64,000 bases of DNA from Quadrisphaera sp. (GTDB taxonomy: Bacteria; Actinomycetota; Actinomycetes; Actinomycetales; Quadrisphaeraceae): assembly GCA_029257185.1 (NCBI GenBank), contig JARICT010000100.1:1-64000 (forward strand), written 5' to 3'. Both the position numbers and the translations under genes were made by a program. This document shows, one piece after another, positions 35,626-46,686 of the stretch. How positions within the stretch are numbered: the first letter of the stretch is position 1; each line of letters begins with the position of its first letter. The notes under the pieces were generated by a model. That model had not been told where the DNA came from. It was given only the letters and a program-made list of their open reading frames with translations, and did not search any database.

Positions 35626-36927
35626 TCACCCCGCGGCGATGGCCTCCAGGTCCCGGGACATGGCTGCGGCCTCCGTCACGGCGGCGCCCATGGCGCTCTC
35701 GGCCGCCGCGGTCGAGGCGCTCTGCTCCTCGACCGCGGCGGCGATCGTGGCCTGGCTGTCGACGACGTCGGCCACCAGCTCCTGCAGGCCGGCGAGCTCC
35801 GTGCCGGTCGTCGCGACGTCGGCCAGCACCACGTCGACGACGGAGCGGATCCGCTCGGTGGCCCGGGCGGTCTCCAGGGCCAGCTCCTTCACCTCGCCCG
35901 CCACGACGGCGAACCCGAGACCGGCCTCACCGGCGCGCGCCGACTCGATGGTCGCGTTCAGCGCCAGGAGGTTCGTCTGGTCGGCGATGCTGGAGATGGA
36001 CCGGGCGATCTGGTCGATCTCCCCGGTGGTCGTGGTGAGGCGCTGGACGGTGGACGCGCTCTGCGAGGACCGCTCGCTGGCGCTGCGGGCGGTGGTGGCG
36101 GCCTGCGCGGCCGCGGTGGCGATCTGGTCGATGGCGGCCCGCAGGCCGGCGATGTCGCCGGTGGCGCCCTCGACGCACCGGTCCAGCCGGGACCCGGCGC
36201 TGCGCAGGTCCGCGAGGCGCAGCGCCAGCTCCTCGGCGCGCTGCTCGCGCTCCGCGCTCTCGGCAGCCGCCCGTGCTGCCACCGCGGCCCTGGACTCCGC
36301 CAGCTCGCGCTCCGCCTCCAGCTGTTCCGCGCGATGGGCGGCGGCGCGGGTGGACTCCTGCGCGCGGCGCCCCTCGGCGTCCTCGGTGACCTTCCAGCCG
36401 TAGGCCAGGGCGGCGCCCTCGACGAGGAGGAAGGCGGCGTGGAGCAGGGAGAACGCGATGGGGTTCGCGCGTGCCGCGGGGCTCGAGAAGATCATCTCCG
36501 GCATCGTGAGGCTCATGCCGACGTGGTGGACGCCCACGTACGCCACGGCGAGCAGGAACGGGGTCCACGACTGGTAGAGGGCGACCATGGCGAGCAGCAC
36601 GTAGAACCAGATGTGCACGTCCGTGAGCCCTCCGGACAGCATCACGGCGATGCCGGCGCCCTCCATGAGCCCCAGCGCGACGGCGCCGGCCCGCACCGGC
36701 TGGCTCGGGAGCACCATCGCCACGGCCACGGCGAGGCCCATGGCGAGCAGGCCTCCGACGATCATGAAGCCCCCCCGGCCCGCCATCGCGGTCCAGGAGG
36801 TGAGGACGACGACGTGGAGCGCCAGCACGGACACCAGCAGGCGGTGGCGGGAGGCGAACGACGCCTCGTCCAGGGGAACTCCGCGGGGGACCCACGCGAA
36901 GCGGGCAGGGGTCGAGGTCGTGGTCAC
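35626..36927 (-). CDS. Methyl-accepting chemotaxis protein with polytopic membrane sensor
   Basis: The 433-residue receptor has about six hydrophobic segments between residues 30 and 185 instead of the usual two helices with a periplasmic domain. Several histidines and aromatic residues occur in the membrane part ([28 protein letters not shown]). No HAMP domain is evident; a coiled coil follows and then the signalling hairpin [39 protein letters not shown] at about residues 305-343. The protein stops about 90 residues after the hairpin with no CheR-binding tail. No che genes are nearby. The ligand is unknown; the histidines could hold a metal or heme, which is speculation. GTG start, with GAGG upstream. 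Confidence 0.88.
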   Translation of the reverse strand: MTTTSTPARFAWVPRGVPLDEASFASRHRLLVSVLALHVVVLTSWTAMAGRGGFMIVGGLLAMGLAVAVAMVLPSQPVRAGAVALGLMEGAGIAVMLSGGLTDVHIWFYVLLAMVALYQSWTPFLLAVAYVGVHHVGMSLTMPEMIFSSPAARANPIAFSLLHAAFLLVEGAALAYGWKVTEDAEGRRAQESTRAAAHRAEQLEAERELAESRAAVAARAAAESAEREQRAEELALRLADLRSAGSRLDRCVEGATGDIAGLRAAIDQIATAAAQAATTARSASERSSQSASTVQRLTTTTGEIDQIARSISSIADQTNLLALNATIESARAGEAGLGFAVVAGEVKELALETARATERIRSVVDVVLADVATTGTELAGLQELVADVVDSQATIAAAVEEQSASTAAAESAMGAAVTEAAAMSRDLEAIAAG

Positions 36928-37040
36928 GCAGCCTCATCGGCACGGGGGCGACCACGGTTGAACCTCGGGGGACCGGCCGGTCTGCCGTGACGACAGGGAA
37001 GAGCGTCTGGTCCTCGGCCGGCTCCGGGGAGCCACCACGG

Positions 37041-37124
37041 TGCGCAAGGGGGGACTTGAACCCCCACGCCCTCTCGAGCACACGGACCTGAACCGTGCGC
37101 GTCTGCCAATTCCGCCACTTGCGC
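37041..37124 (-). tRNA. tRNA-Leu (CAG)
   Basis: The 84-base gene folds with a GCGCAAG / CTTGCGC acceptor, a long variable arm typical of leucine tRNAs and a TTCAGGT anticodon loop, giving anticodon CAG. The terminal CCA is not encoded. It lies between the chemoreceptor and the fhaA promoter, reading opposite to fhaA. Confidence 0.96.
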
Positions 37125-37227
37125 GTGGAGGAGAAACGTACCACCGGCAGCGCCCGTCGCCGCGGGGCCGGCACCCCCGCGGGCGCAGGCATCGCCCGCG
37201 CGGCCCCCGCGGGATCTCGGCGACCCC

Positions 37228-37233
37228 TACCAT
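37228..37233 (+). promoter_or_regulatory. Putative -10 of the fhaA-pknA operon
   Basis: TACCAT about 82 bases before the fhaA start matches the TAnnnT actinomycete -10. It would drive the seven-gene cell-growth operon; no clear -35. Confidence 0.4.
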
Positions 37234-37315
37234 CGACCCGTCAGGCGGTCAGCGGTCACACCACGTCATCGGCGGGTGGGCAGCGGACCACGGGAAGACA
37301 CGGGAGGGAGTGGTC

Positions 37316-38047
37316 GTGGGAGTGCTCGACCGGTTCGAGCGCGGAGTCGAGCGCGTGGTCAACGGAGCGTTCGCCCGCGCCTTCAAGTCCGAGGTGCAGC
37401 CCGTGGAGCTGGCGTCCGCGCTGCGGCGCGAGGCCGACACCACGGCGGCCGTGGTGGGCCCCGACCGCACGCTGGTGCCGAACGCCTACACGGTGGAGCT
37501 CGGGCCCTCCGACCACGAGCGGCTGGGGTCCTGGGGGGACCAGCTCTCGGGCGAGCTGAGCACCGCGCTCACCGACCACGCCCGCAGCCAGCGGTACTCC
37601 TTCCCCGGCCCGGTCACGATCTCCCTCAGCCGCGACGAGGAGCTCGCCACCGGCGTCTTCCGCGTGCGCAGCGCCAGGGTCCGGGGCGGCATCGCCCCCG
37701 GCACCACCGCCAACGCCACCGTCTCCCACCCCGTGCTGGACATCGACGGTCGCCGCTACCAGCTGACCTCGAGGATCACGTCCATCGGTCGCGACGCCGC
37801 GTGCGAGGTGGTCCTCGACGACCCCGGCGCCTCGCGGCGCCACGCGGAGCTCAAGGTCGACGGCGAGCGCATCCTCGTCCGGGACCTGGGGTCGACCAAC
37901 GGCACCTCCGTGGACGGGCAGCGGTTGGGGGACCGCTCACGCGTGGCGCAGGTCGGTGACGGGTCGGTGATCTCCATCGGGTCGACCACCATCACCGTCC
38001 ACTCCCGTGGCGCTCACGCCCAGGCCGCCGAGGACGAGGCATGGTGA
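37316..38047 (+). CDS. fhaA: FHA-domain protein FhaA
   Basis: The 243-residue protein has an N-terminal DUF3662 domain (VGVLDRFERGVERVVNGAFARAFKSEVQPVELASALRREAD and following). A C-terminal FHA domain follows from about residue 145 with SIGRDAACEVVLDDPGASRRHAEL and DLGSTNGTSVDG. FHA domains bind phosphothreonine, and in mycobacteria FhaA binds the phosphorylated pseudokinase MviN to restrain peptidoglycan synthesis. Compared with the mycobacterial protein the disordered linker is very short. Start GTG 37316 was chosen with GGGAGGG seven bases upstream. It leads the fhaA-fhaB-pstP-rodA-pbpA-pknA operon. Confidence 0.93.
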   Translation: MGVLDRFERGVERVVNGAFARAFKSEVQPVELASALRREADTTAAVVGPDRTLVPNAYTVELGPSDHERLGSWGDQLSGELSTALTDHARSQRYSFPGPVTISLSRDEELATGVFRVRSARVRGGIAPGTTANATVSHPVLDIDGRRYQLTSRITSIGRDAACEVVLDDPGASRRHAELKVDGERILVRDLGSTNGTSVDGQRLGDRSRVAQVGDGSVISIGSTTITVHSRGAHAQAAEDEAW

Positions 38048-38084
38048 CCGTCGTGGGATCCAGCACCGGTCGACCGGCCGCGAC

Positions 38085-38624
38085 GTGAGCCAGCTGACGG
38101 TCACCGCGCTGCAGCTGGGTCTCCTCGTGGCCCTGTGGGTCTTCGTCGCCGCCGTGGTCGTCGTCCTGCGCCGTGACCTCTACGGGACCCGCGTGCTCTC
38201 CCGTCCTCGCTCCGCGGGCGGCCCGGGCCCGGGACATGCGGCCCCGCCGGCCGCCGCGGTGGGGTCGGGGCGCGGGGCAACCTCGCAGCCCGCCGCGGCG
38301 GCGCCCCCGCGCCGGCTGGTGGTCACCGAGGGGCCCCTGCGCGGCACCGCCCTGGACCTCGGCCGCGCCCCCGTGCTCATCGGCCGCTCGCCGGAGTGCT
38401 CCCTCGTGCTCGACGACGACTACGCGTCCTCGCGCCACGCCCGTCTGAGCCCTACCGGGTCGCCCCCGGGCGCGACGTGGCGCCTGGAGGACCTCGGCTC
38501 CACCAACGGCACGCTCCTGGCCCGCGCCCCGCGGGCGCCCTCCGAGCCGTTGGAGGGGTCCTCGCCCGTCGGCGCGGGCGCCGTCGTCCGCATCGGGCGC
38601 ACCACCATCGAGCTGCAGGGTTAG
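38085..38624 (+). CDS. fhaB: FHA-domain protein FhaB
   Basis: The 179-residue protein has one N-terminal membrane helix (LGLLVALWVFVAAVVVVLRR), an Ala/Gly/Pro linker and a C-terminal FHA domain with LIGRSPECSLVLDDDYASSRHARL and DLGSTNGTLLAR. In relatives (FipA) it binds FtsZ/FtsQ-type division proteins or PknA targets. GTG start, 37 bases after fhaA. The Arg and Ser residues that read phosphothreonine are present. Confidence 0.93.
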   Translation: MSQLTVTALQLGLLVALWVFVAAVVVVLRRDLYGTRVLSRPRSAGGPGPGHAAPPAAAVGSGRGATSQPAAAAPPRRLVVTEGPLRGTALDLGRAPVLIGRSPECSLVLDDDYASSRHARLSPTGSPPGATWRLEDLGSTNGTLLARAPRAPSEPLEGSSPVGAGAVVRIGRTTIELQG

Positions 38625-38630
38625 CCGGCC

Positions 38631-40090
<1,460 letters not shown>

Positions 40091-40091
<1 letters not shown>

Positions 40092-41530
40092 TGTCGACCG
40101 TCACCACGCTCACCCCCCGCAGCGGGCGCACCACCGAGCTCGGGCTCCTCGCCGTGGCCGTCGGCATCAGCGTCCTCGCCTACGGCATGGTCACGGTCAC
40201 CACGGACGCCACCTGGTCGTCGGGCCTGGGGCGCCACGCCGCGCTGCTGGGGGCGCTGGGGCTCGGCGCCCACGTGGTGGTGCGCTGGCGCGCCTCCTAC
40301 GCCGACCCGCTGATCCTCCCCGTCGCCCTGCTGCTCAACGGGCTGGGGCTGGCCCTGATCCACGGGATCGACGCCGCCCGCGCCACCGCGGGGGCCCCCG
40401 GCGAGGCCTTCGGCCCCAAGCAGCAGGTGTGGACGGTCATCGGCGTGGTGCTGGCGGCGGCCGTCGTCATCGCCCTGCGCGACCACCGGTTCCTGCGCCG
40501 GTACACGTTCACGGCGATGGTGGCCGGCCTCGCCCTCCTGCTGCTGCCGCTGGTCCCCGGGCTCGGCGTGACCATCAACGGCGCCTCGATCTGGATCCGC
40601 GTCGGGCCGCTGTCCTTCCAGCCCGGCGAGCTCACCAAGATCGTGCTCGCGGTCTTCTTCGCCGGCTACCTCGTGACCGCCCGCGACACCCTCTCCCTCG
40701 TCGGCCCGAAGGTGCTCGGCATCCGCTTCCCCCGGCCGAGGGACCTCGGTCCGATCCTGCTCGCGTGGGCGGCGAGCGTGGTCGTCCTCGTCGCCCAGCG
40801 CGACCTCGGGACGTCGCTGCTGTTCTTCGGCCTGTTCGTCGCCATGCTCTACGTCGCCACCGAGCGCGTCTCGTGGATCGCCATCGGCCTGACGCTCTTC
40901 GTCGGCGGCGCGGTGATCGCCGCGACGACGATCAGCCACGTCACCGGCCGCGTCGACGCCTGGCTCCACCCCTTCGACCCCGAGGTCTACGACCGGGACT
41001 TCGGCGGCAGCTACCAGCTGGTCCAGGGCCTGTTCGGGTTCGCCAGCGGGGGACTGACCGGCCAGGGGGTCGGCGGCGGGCGCCCCACCATCGTGCCGTT
41101 CGCCGAGTCGGACTTCATCCTCGCCACCGCCGGTGAGCAGCTGGGCCTGACCGGCGTCATGGCCGTCCTCGTGCTGTATCTCGTCCTCGTCGAGCGGGCG
41201 CTGCGGACCGCCATCGGCGTGCGCGACGGCTTCGGGAAGCTGCTGTCGTCCGGCCTCGGCTTCGTCGTGGCGCTGCAGTGCTTCGTCGTCGCCGGCGGGG
41301 TCCTGCGGGTCATCCCCCTGACCGGGCTGACCATGCCGTTCCTCGCCTACGGCGGCTCCTCGCTGCTCGCGAACTGGATCATCGTGGCGCTCCTGCTGCG
41401 CATGTCCGACGCCGCCCGGCGCCCCGCGCCGAGCCCGCTCGCCCCCGGCCCGGCCGACGGCGAGCGCCCGGACCCGCTGACCGCCCGGGACGAGGTCTCG
41501 GCGAACGAGACCCAGGTGGTGCGGCTGTGA
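40091..41530 (+). CDS. rodA: SEDS peptidoglycan glycosyltransferase RodA/FtsW
   Basis: The 479-residue polytopic membrane protein has about ten helices. Key family motifs are LGVTINGASIWIRVGPLSFQPGELTKI, AQRDLGTSLLFFGLF (with the catalytic-type Asp), VGGGRPTIVPFAESDFILATAGEQLGL, and PLTGLTMPFLAYGGSSLLANW near the C-terminus. SEDS proteins polymerise lipid II during elongation or division, paired with a class B penicillin-binding protein; here pbpA follows directly. Operon position matches the mycobacterial rodA locus. ATG overlaps the pstP stop by one base. Confidence 0.95.
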
Positions 41531-43002
41531 ACGGCCCCGTGCGCCGCCTCGGGATCGTCGTCGGCGCCCTCTTCTCGGTCCTGCTGCTGGCGGCGACCTA
41601 CGTCCAGTTCGTCTCGGCGCCGGCGCTGCGGGCCGACGGGCGCAACTCCCGCACCTTCTACGAGCAGTTCGGGCGCGATCGCGGCCCCATCACCGTGGCC
41701 GGTGAGCCCGTCGCGCAGTCCGAGCCGGTGAAGGACCCGTACCAGTACCAGCGCTCGTACCCCGGCGGGCGGCTCTACGCCCACACCACCGGGTACTACT
41801 CCGTGGTGGCCGGGGCCACCGGGCTGGAGTCCGCGGAGGACGCGCTGCTCTCGGGAACCTCCGACGAGCTGTTCTACCGGCGGCTGTCGGACCTCCTCAC
41901 CGGCCGCAAGCCGTCGGGGGCCGTGGTGGAGACGACGCTCGACCCCGCCGTCCAGCGGGCGGCCGCCGACGCCCTGGGCGACCAGCGCGGCGCCGCGGTC
42001 GCCCTCGACCCCCGCACCGGGGACGTCCTCGCGATGGTCTCCACGCCGCAGTACGACCCCGGCCCCCTCGCCAGCCACGACACCGGCGCGGCCACCGCAG
42101 CGCGGCAACGCCTCCTCGACGACCCCTCCCGCCCCCTGGACAACCGGGCGATCGCCTCGCGCCAGTACCCCCCGGGCTCGGTGTTCAAGCTGGTGACCGC
42201 GGCCGCGGCGCTCGAGAACGGCTGGACGGCCTCGAGCCAGCTGGACGCCCCCGACGAGCTCACCCTGCCCCAGACCACCCAGCCCCTGCCGAACTCCGGG
42301 GGCGCCTCGTGCTCCCCCAGCGGCCGGCAGAGCCTGGCCGACGCCCTGCGCGTCTCGTGCAACACCGCCTTCGCGTCGCTGGGCCTCGAGCTCGGCGAGG
42401 ACAAGCTCACCGCACAGGCCGACGCGTTCGGCTTCGGCACCGACCTGGAGATCCCCCTGACCGTCACACCGTCCACCGTGCCCACCGGCACGAACCCCCC
42501 GCAGCTCGCCCAGTCCGCCATCGGGCAGTTCGACGTGCGGGTCACCCCGATGCAGATCGCCATGGTCTCGGCCGGCATCGCCAACGGCGGCGTCGTCATG
42601 ACGCCGCAGCTCATCGACTCGGTGCGCGGCGAGGACCTCGAGGTGCTGTCCTCGCCGCGCCCGCAGCGGCTGGGCCGGGCGGTCAGCGGCGACACCGCCG
42701 AGAGCCTCACGCAGATGATGGAGGGTGTCGTCGAGGACGGCACCGGCACCGCCGCCCAGATCTCCGGGGTGGCCGTCGCCGGCAAGAGCGGGACCGCCGA
42801 GCAGGCCGCCGACGACCCGCCGCACGCCTGGTTCACCGCGTTCGCGCCCGCCGACGACCCGAAGATCGTCGTCGCCGTCGTGGTGGAGGACGGCGGGAAC
42901 AGCGCGAGCCAGGCGTCGGGGGGCCGCACCGCCGCACCGATCGCCCGACGCATGATCACCGCGCGCCTGGACGCGCTCGAGCAGCAGGAGGAGAGCTCAT
43001 GA
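41527..43002 (+). CDS. pbpA: Penicillin-binding transpeptidase PbpA
   Basis: The 491-residue protein has an N-terminal membrane anchor, a dimerisation region (RTFYEQFGRDRGPI) and a transpeptidase domain. Catalytic residues are S218 in PPGSVFKL (SxxK), S277 in VSCNTAF (SxN) and K420 in AGKSGTAEQ (KTG-like). It cross-links peptidoglycan and is the partner of the preceding SEDS protein. GTG overlaps the rodA stop by four bases. A frame open further upstream lies inside rodA and is not used. No PASTA domain is present. Confidence 0.95.
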   Translation: MNGPVRRLGIVVGALFSVLLLAATYVQFVSAPALRADGRNSRTFYEQFGRDRGPITVAGEPVAQSEPVKDPYQYQRSYPGGRLYAHTTGYYSVVAGATGLESAEDALLSGTSDELFYRRLSDLLTGRKPSGAVVETTLDPAVQRAAADALGDQRGAAVALDPRTGDVLAMVSTPQYDPGPLASHDTGAATAARQRLLDDPSRPLDNRAIASRQYPPGSVFKLVTAAAALENGWTASSQLDAPDELTLPQTTQPLPNSGGASCSPSGRQSLADALRVSCNTAFASLGLELGEDKLTAQADAFGFGTDLEIPLTVTPSTVPTGTNPPQLAQSAIGQFDVRVTPMQIAMVSAGIANGGVVMTPQLIDSVRGEDLEVLSSPRPQRLGRAVSGDTAESLTQMMEGVVEDGTGTAAQISGVAVAGKSGTAEQAADDPPHAWFTAFAPADDPKIVVAVVVEDGGNSASQASGGRTAAPIARRMITARLDALEQQEESS

Positions 43003-44471
43003 GGGGCCTGGGCCCGGACACCGTCCTCGGGGGCCGCTACCGGCTGACCTCCCTGGTCGCCGTGGGCGGCATGGGCGAGGTCTGGCGCACGCTGGACGAC
43101 CTGCTGGACCGCGTCGTGGCCGTCAAGGTGCTCAAGCCCGAGTTCGCGGCCGACGCCGGGTTCCTGGACCGCTTCCGCACCGAGGCGCGCAACAGCGCCC
43201 GCCTGTCCCACCCGAACATCGCCACCCTCTACGACTACGGCGAGGACGACGACCGCGCCTACCTCGTCATGGAGCTGGTCCCCGGAGCGCCGCTCTCGGA
43301 CCTGATCTCCCAGGACGGCCCGCTCGACGTCCCCGTGGCCGCGGCGATCACCGCGCAGACGGCGCGCGGCCTCGCGGCGGCGCACCGGGCCGGCCTGGTG
43401 CACCGCGACGTCAAGCCCGGGAACCTCCTGGTGACCCCCGAGGGCACGGTCAAGATCACCGACTTCGGCATCTCGCGAGCCACCTCGCAGTCCCCGGTGA
43501 CCGCGACGGGCGAGGTGATGGGCACGGCGTCCTACCTGGCGCCCGAGCAGGCCATCGGCCGGCGCGACATCGGGCCGGCCACCGACCTCTACGCCCTCGG
43601 CGTGGTGCTGCACGAGATGCTCAGCGGTGCCCGGCCCTTCGGGGGCGACAGCCAGGTGGCGATCGCCCTGGCCCAGGTCAACCAGGCGCCGCCGCCGCTG
43701 CCCGCCTCGGTCGGCGGAGGGGCTGACGCCCTCGTGGCCTCGCTGCTCGTCAAGGACCCCGAGAACCGACCCTCGGACGCCGCGGGCGTCGCCGCGGTGG
43801 CCGACCGCCTCGCGGCCGGTGACGACGCGGGGGCGCTGGCACGGCTGCGCGGGATCATCCCCGCCGCGGCCGGCGCGGCCACGGCTGCCTCGACCACGGT
43901 CATGCCGGCCGGGGAGGGCACCACCCGCGCCATGCCGGCAGCGGTCGGCGGCGGCGTCGACCCCACCGAGATGGTCGCCGCGCCGATGACCGGCGCGACC
44001 GCGGCCCCGCTGCGGGGCGCCGGGGTGGGCGACCGTGACCCGGCGCCCGGGGGCGGCGGGCGCCCGCCGCGCCGGATGAGCACCCCGCTGATCGGTCTCA
44101 TCGCGGTGCTCGCGATCGTCCTGCTCGCCGCGGTCGTCGGCATCTTCACCCGCCTCGGCGACGGCACGCCGACGCCCGAGCCGGAGGTCTCCGAGACCAC
44201 GACCTCGGAGACGGCGCCGGAGAGCGAGACGCCGACTCCGGACGAGACGCCGACGACGCCCGCGCCGACGAGCGACGCGCCGAGCACGCCTCCTCCGACG
44301 ACCACCACGCCCGAGCGGACACCTGCGCCGGGCGGCGGCGAGACCCGCCCCACCCAGCCCGCACCGGAGACGACGGCGCCGCCGAGGACCACGGCGCCCC
44401 CCGCGGCGCCCGAGCCGCCCCCGGACGAGGGTGAGGCCCCCGGCGCGGGCGCCGACGGGGGCGACGGGTGA
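42999..44471 (+). CDS. pknA: Membrane serine/threonine protein kinase PknA-like
   Basis: The 490-residue kinase has its glycine loop VAVGGMGEVW near residue 20, catalytic lysine in VAVKVLKPEF, HRDVKPGNLL and TDFGISRA. An activation segment TGEVMGTASYLAPEQAIGR follows. Residues about 345-385 contain one membrane helix (LIGLIAVLAIVLLAAVVGIF). The C-terminal extracellular part is an unstructured Thr/Pro/Glu-rich tail without PASTA repeats, as in mycobacterial PknA. ATG overlaps the pbpA stop. In this cluster it phosphorylates growth and division proteins that PstP dephosphorylates. Confidence 0.93.
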   Translation: MRGLGPDTVLGGRYRLTSLVAVGGMGEVWRTLDDLLDRVVAVKVLKPEFAADAGFLDRFRTEARNSARLSHPNIATLYDYGEDDDRAYLVMELVPGAPLSDLISQDGPLDVPVAAAITAQTARGLAAAHRAGLVHRDVKPGNLLVTPEGTVKITDFGISRATSQSPVTATGEVMGTASYLAPEQAIGRRDIGPATDLYALGVVLHEMLSGARPFGGDSQVAIALAQVNQAPPPLPASVGGGADALVASLLVKDPENRPSDAAGVAAVADRLAAGDDAGALARLRGIIPAAAGAATAASTTVMPAGEGTTRAMPAAVGGGVDPTEMVAAPMTGATAAPLRGAGVGDRDPAPGGGGRPPRRMSTPLIGLIAVLAIVLLAAVVGIFTRLGDGTPTPEPEVSETTTSETAPESETPTPDETPTTPAPTSDAPSTPPPTTTTPERTPAPGGGETRPTQPAPETTAPPRTTAPPAAPEPPPDEGEAPGAGADGGDG

Positions 44472-44571
44472 GCACCCCGCACCCCGCCGGCTGCTCGCTC
44501 CGAGCGTGCCGCGAGGGTGCACCGGGGCCCGCCGGTGACGGGTCGCGCCGTGCGCGGGGCTCCCGGGCGGC

Positions 44572-44577
44572 TACCGT
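44572..44577 (+). promoter_or_regulatory. Putative internal -10 for pknB
   Basis: TACCGT in the 142-base gap between pknA and pknB, about 37 bases before the pknB start. It suggests pknB can be transcribed on its own; no clear -35. Elsewhere in the operon most neighbours overlap or nearly touch. Confidence 0.4.
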
Positions 44578-44613
44578 CGGGGACGGACCCAGCGACCTCG
44601 AGGACGGAACCAG

Positions 44614-46677
44614 GTGAATCCCGGCAACGATCTCCCGCGCATGCTGGGCGACCGCTACGAGGTCGGGGAGGTCCTCGGCCGCGGCGGCATGGCCGAGGTG
44701 CACCTGTGCCGCGACCACCGCCTCGAGCGGCTCGTCGCGGTGAAGATGCTGCGCAGCGACATGGCGCGCGACCCGGTGTTCCAGGCGAGGTTCCGCCGCG
44801 AGGCCCACTCGTCCGCTGCCCTGAACCACCCCAACGTCGTCGCCGTCTACGACACCGGCGAGGACTCCTTCACCGACGCCTCGGGCCACACGGCGCGCCT
44901 GCCCTACATCGTCATGGAGCACGTCGAGGGCCGAACCGTCAAGGACATCCTCGGCTCGGCGGCCGCCACCTCGAGCGGCGAGGCGGACGACGAGGGCGGC
45001 GGGGCGCGCCGCGGCCGCGGCACGTCCCGCAGCACGTCCCCGACGGCCACCGCCGAGATCGGCGTGGGGCTCGGCACCGCTGAGGCTGCCGAGATCACCT
45101 CGGGTGTGCTCACGGCGCTGGACTACAGCCACCGCCAGGGGATCGTCCACCGCGACATCAAGCCCGCCAACGTCATGGTCACGCCCGACGGGGTGGTCAA
45201 GGTCATGGACTTCGGCATCGCCAGAGCGATGTCCGACGCCTCCGCGACGATGACGCAGACGTCCGCGGTGATCGGCACCGCCCAGTACCTCTCCCCGGAG
45301 CAGGCTCGCGGGGAGAGCGTCGACCAGCGCACCGACCTGTACTCCACCGGCTGCCTGCTCTACGAGCTCCTCACCGGCAGACCTCCCTTCGTCGGCGACT
45401 CGCCGGTGTCGGTGGCTTACCAGCACGTGCGCGAGCAGCCCGACCCCCCGTCGACGTGGGACGCCACGATCAGCCCCGCGATGGACCGCGTGGTGCTGCA
45501 CGCCCTGGCCAAGGACCGTGACGACCGCTACGCCTCGGCCGGCGACTTCCGCCGCGACCTGCTGGCCGCCGCGGGGGGTCAGGACGTCGCGGCGCCGACG
45601 GTCGCCCAGTCGGCCGAGGCGACCCGCGTCATGAACGCCGGCGCCACCCGGGTGCTCGGTGCCGCGGGAGCTGCGGGAGCCGGCTACGCCCTCGGCAGCG
45701 CCGACGGCGACAGCACCACCGCCTACCCCGCGGCGGAGGACCCGTCCGCCACCGGCTCCACCGCGTCGCACCGTCTCGACGAGGCCGGCGCCGCTCCGTC
45801 GGTGCCCCGCAAGCCGCGCAAGGGCCCGATCGTCGCCGTGGTCCTCGCCATCCTGCTCGCGCTCGGGCTGCTGGCGGCGGTCCTGGCCACCCTCTACCTC
45901 CCGCGGACGCCCGACGAGCCGGCCCCGGTCCCCGTGCCGTCGGTGGTCGGCCAGAGCGAGGGGGCTGCCCGGACGTCGTTGACGGACGCAGGTCTCGTGG
46001 TGGCGGTCGACGAGGAGAGCGACGACACCGTCCCCGAGGGGGACGTCTCCGCGCAGGACCCCGAGGCCGGCGAGGAGGTGGCGGTCGACAGCACGGTGAC
46101 CCTCACGGTCTCCACCGGCCCGGAGGACGTGAGCATCCCCGACGTGAGCGGCCGGAGCGAGAGCCAGGCCACGATCCTGCTGAACGAGGCCGGGCTGACC
46201 GTCGGGGACACCTCTCGGGAGTCCAGCGGCGAGGTCGACGCCGGGGAGGTGGTCCGGACCGACCCCGGCGAGGGCGAGGTGGTCCCGCCGGGCACCGAGG
46301 TCACGCTCGTCGTCTCGAGCGGGAACTCCGACGTGCCGGACGTCGTGGGGTCCACGCAGGTCGAGGCCGCCAACCGCCTCGGTGAGCAGGGCTTCAGGAT
46401 CGACATCGTCGAGCAGCCCACCGAGGACGCCGAGCCCGGCACCGTCATCGGCCAGGATCCGCCCGGGGGCGCCCAGGCGACCCCCGGCGCGACCGTCACC
46501 GTCACCGTCGCGACCGCGCCACCGCCGCCCCCGCCGGAGCCGACCGCGACGCCGACCGACGGGTCCGAGGGGTCGTCGTCGCCCAGCAGCTCGAAGTCCT
46601 CGAGCGGGTCGAAGTCCTCCAGCAGCTCCAAGTCCTCCAGCAGCTCCAAGAAGCCGGGGCCCACGTCCGGCGGCTGA
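44614..46677 (+). CDS. pknB: PASTA-domain serine/threonine kinase PknB
   Basis: The 687-residue kinase has a glycine loop RGGMAEVHLC near 24, VAVKMLRSDM, HRDIKPANVMV, VMDFGIARAM and the activation segment TQTSAVIGTAQYLSPEQARG. That segment keeps the two threonines autophosphorylated in M. tuberculosis PknB. A Ser/Arg/Gly-rich insertion of about 36 residues (roughly 113-148) sits between MEHVEGRTVKDIL and GTAEAAEITSGVL, where M. tuberculosis PknB has a short loop. One membrane helix follows (PIVAVVLAILLALGLLAAVLATLYL). Three PASTA repeats start PVPSVVGQSEG, SIPDVSGRSES and DVPDVVGSTQV, one fewer than in M. tuberculosis. The C-terminus is a Ser/Lys tail. PknB senses muropeptide or lipid II and steers wall synthesis. 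Confidence 0.94.
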   Translation: MNPGNDLPRMLGDRYEVGEVLGRGGMAEVHLCRDHRLERLVAVKMLRSDMARDPVFQARFRREAHSSAALNHPNVVAVYDTGEDSFTDASGHTARLPYIVMEHVEGRTVKDILGSAAATSSGEADDEGGGARRGRGTSRSTSPTATAEIGVGLGTAEAAEITSGVLTALDYSHRQGIVHRDIKPANVMVTPDGVVKVMDFGIARAMSDASATMTQTSAVIGTAQYLSPEQARGESVDQRTDLYSTGCLLYELLTGRPPFVGDSPVSVAYQHVREQPDPPSTWDATISPAMDRVVLHALAKDRDDRYASAGDFRRDLLAAAGGQDVAAPTVAQSAEATRVMNAGATRVLGAAGAAGAGYALGSADGDSTTAYPAAEDPSATGSTASHRLDEAGAAPSVPRKPRKGPIVAVVLAILLALGLLAAVLATLYLPRTPDEPAPVPVPSVVGQSEGAARTSLTDAGLVVAVDEESDDTVPEGDVSAQDPEAGEEVAVDSTVTLTVSTGPEDVSIPDVSGRSESQATILLNEAGLTVGDTSRESSGEVDAGEVVRTDPGEGEVVPPGTEVTLVVSSGNSDVPDVVGSTQVEAANRLGEQGFRIDIVEQPTEDAEPGTVIGQDPPGGAQATPGATVTVTVATAPPPPPPEPTATPTDGSEGSSSPSSSKSSSGSKSSSSSKSSSSSKKPGPTSGG

Positions 46678-46686
46678 GCGCCCCGG

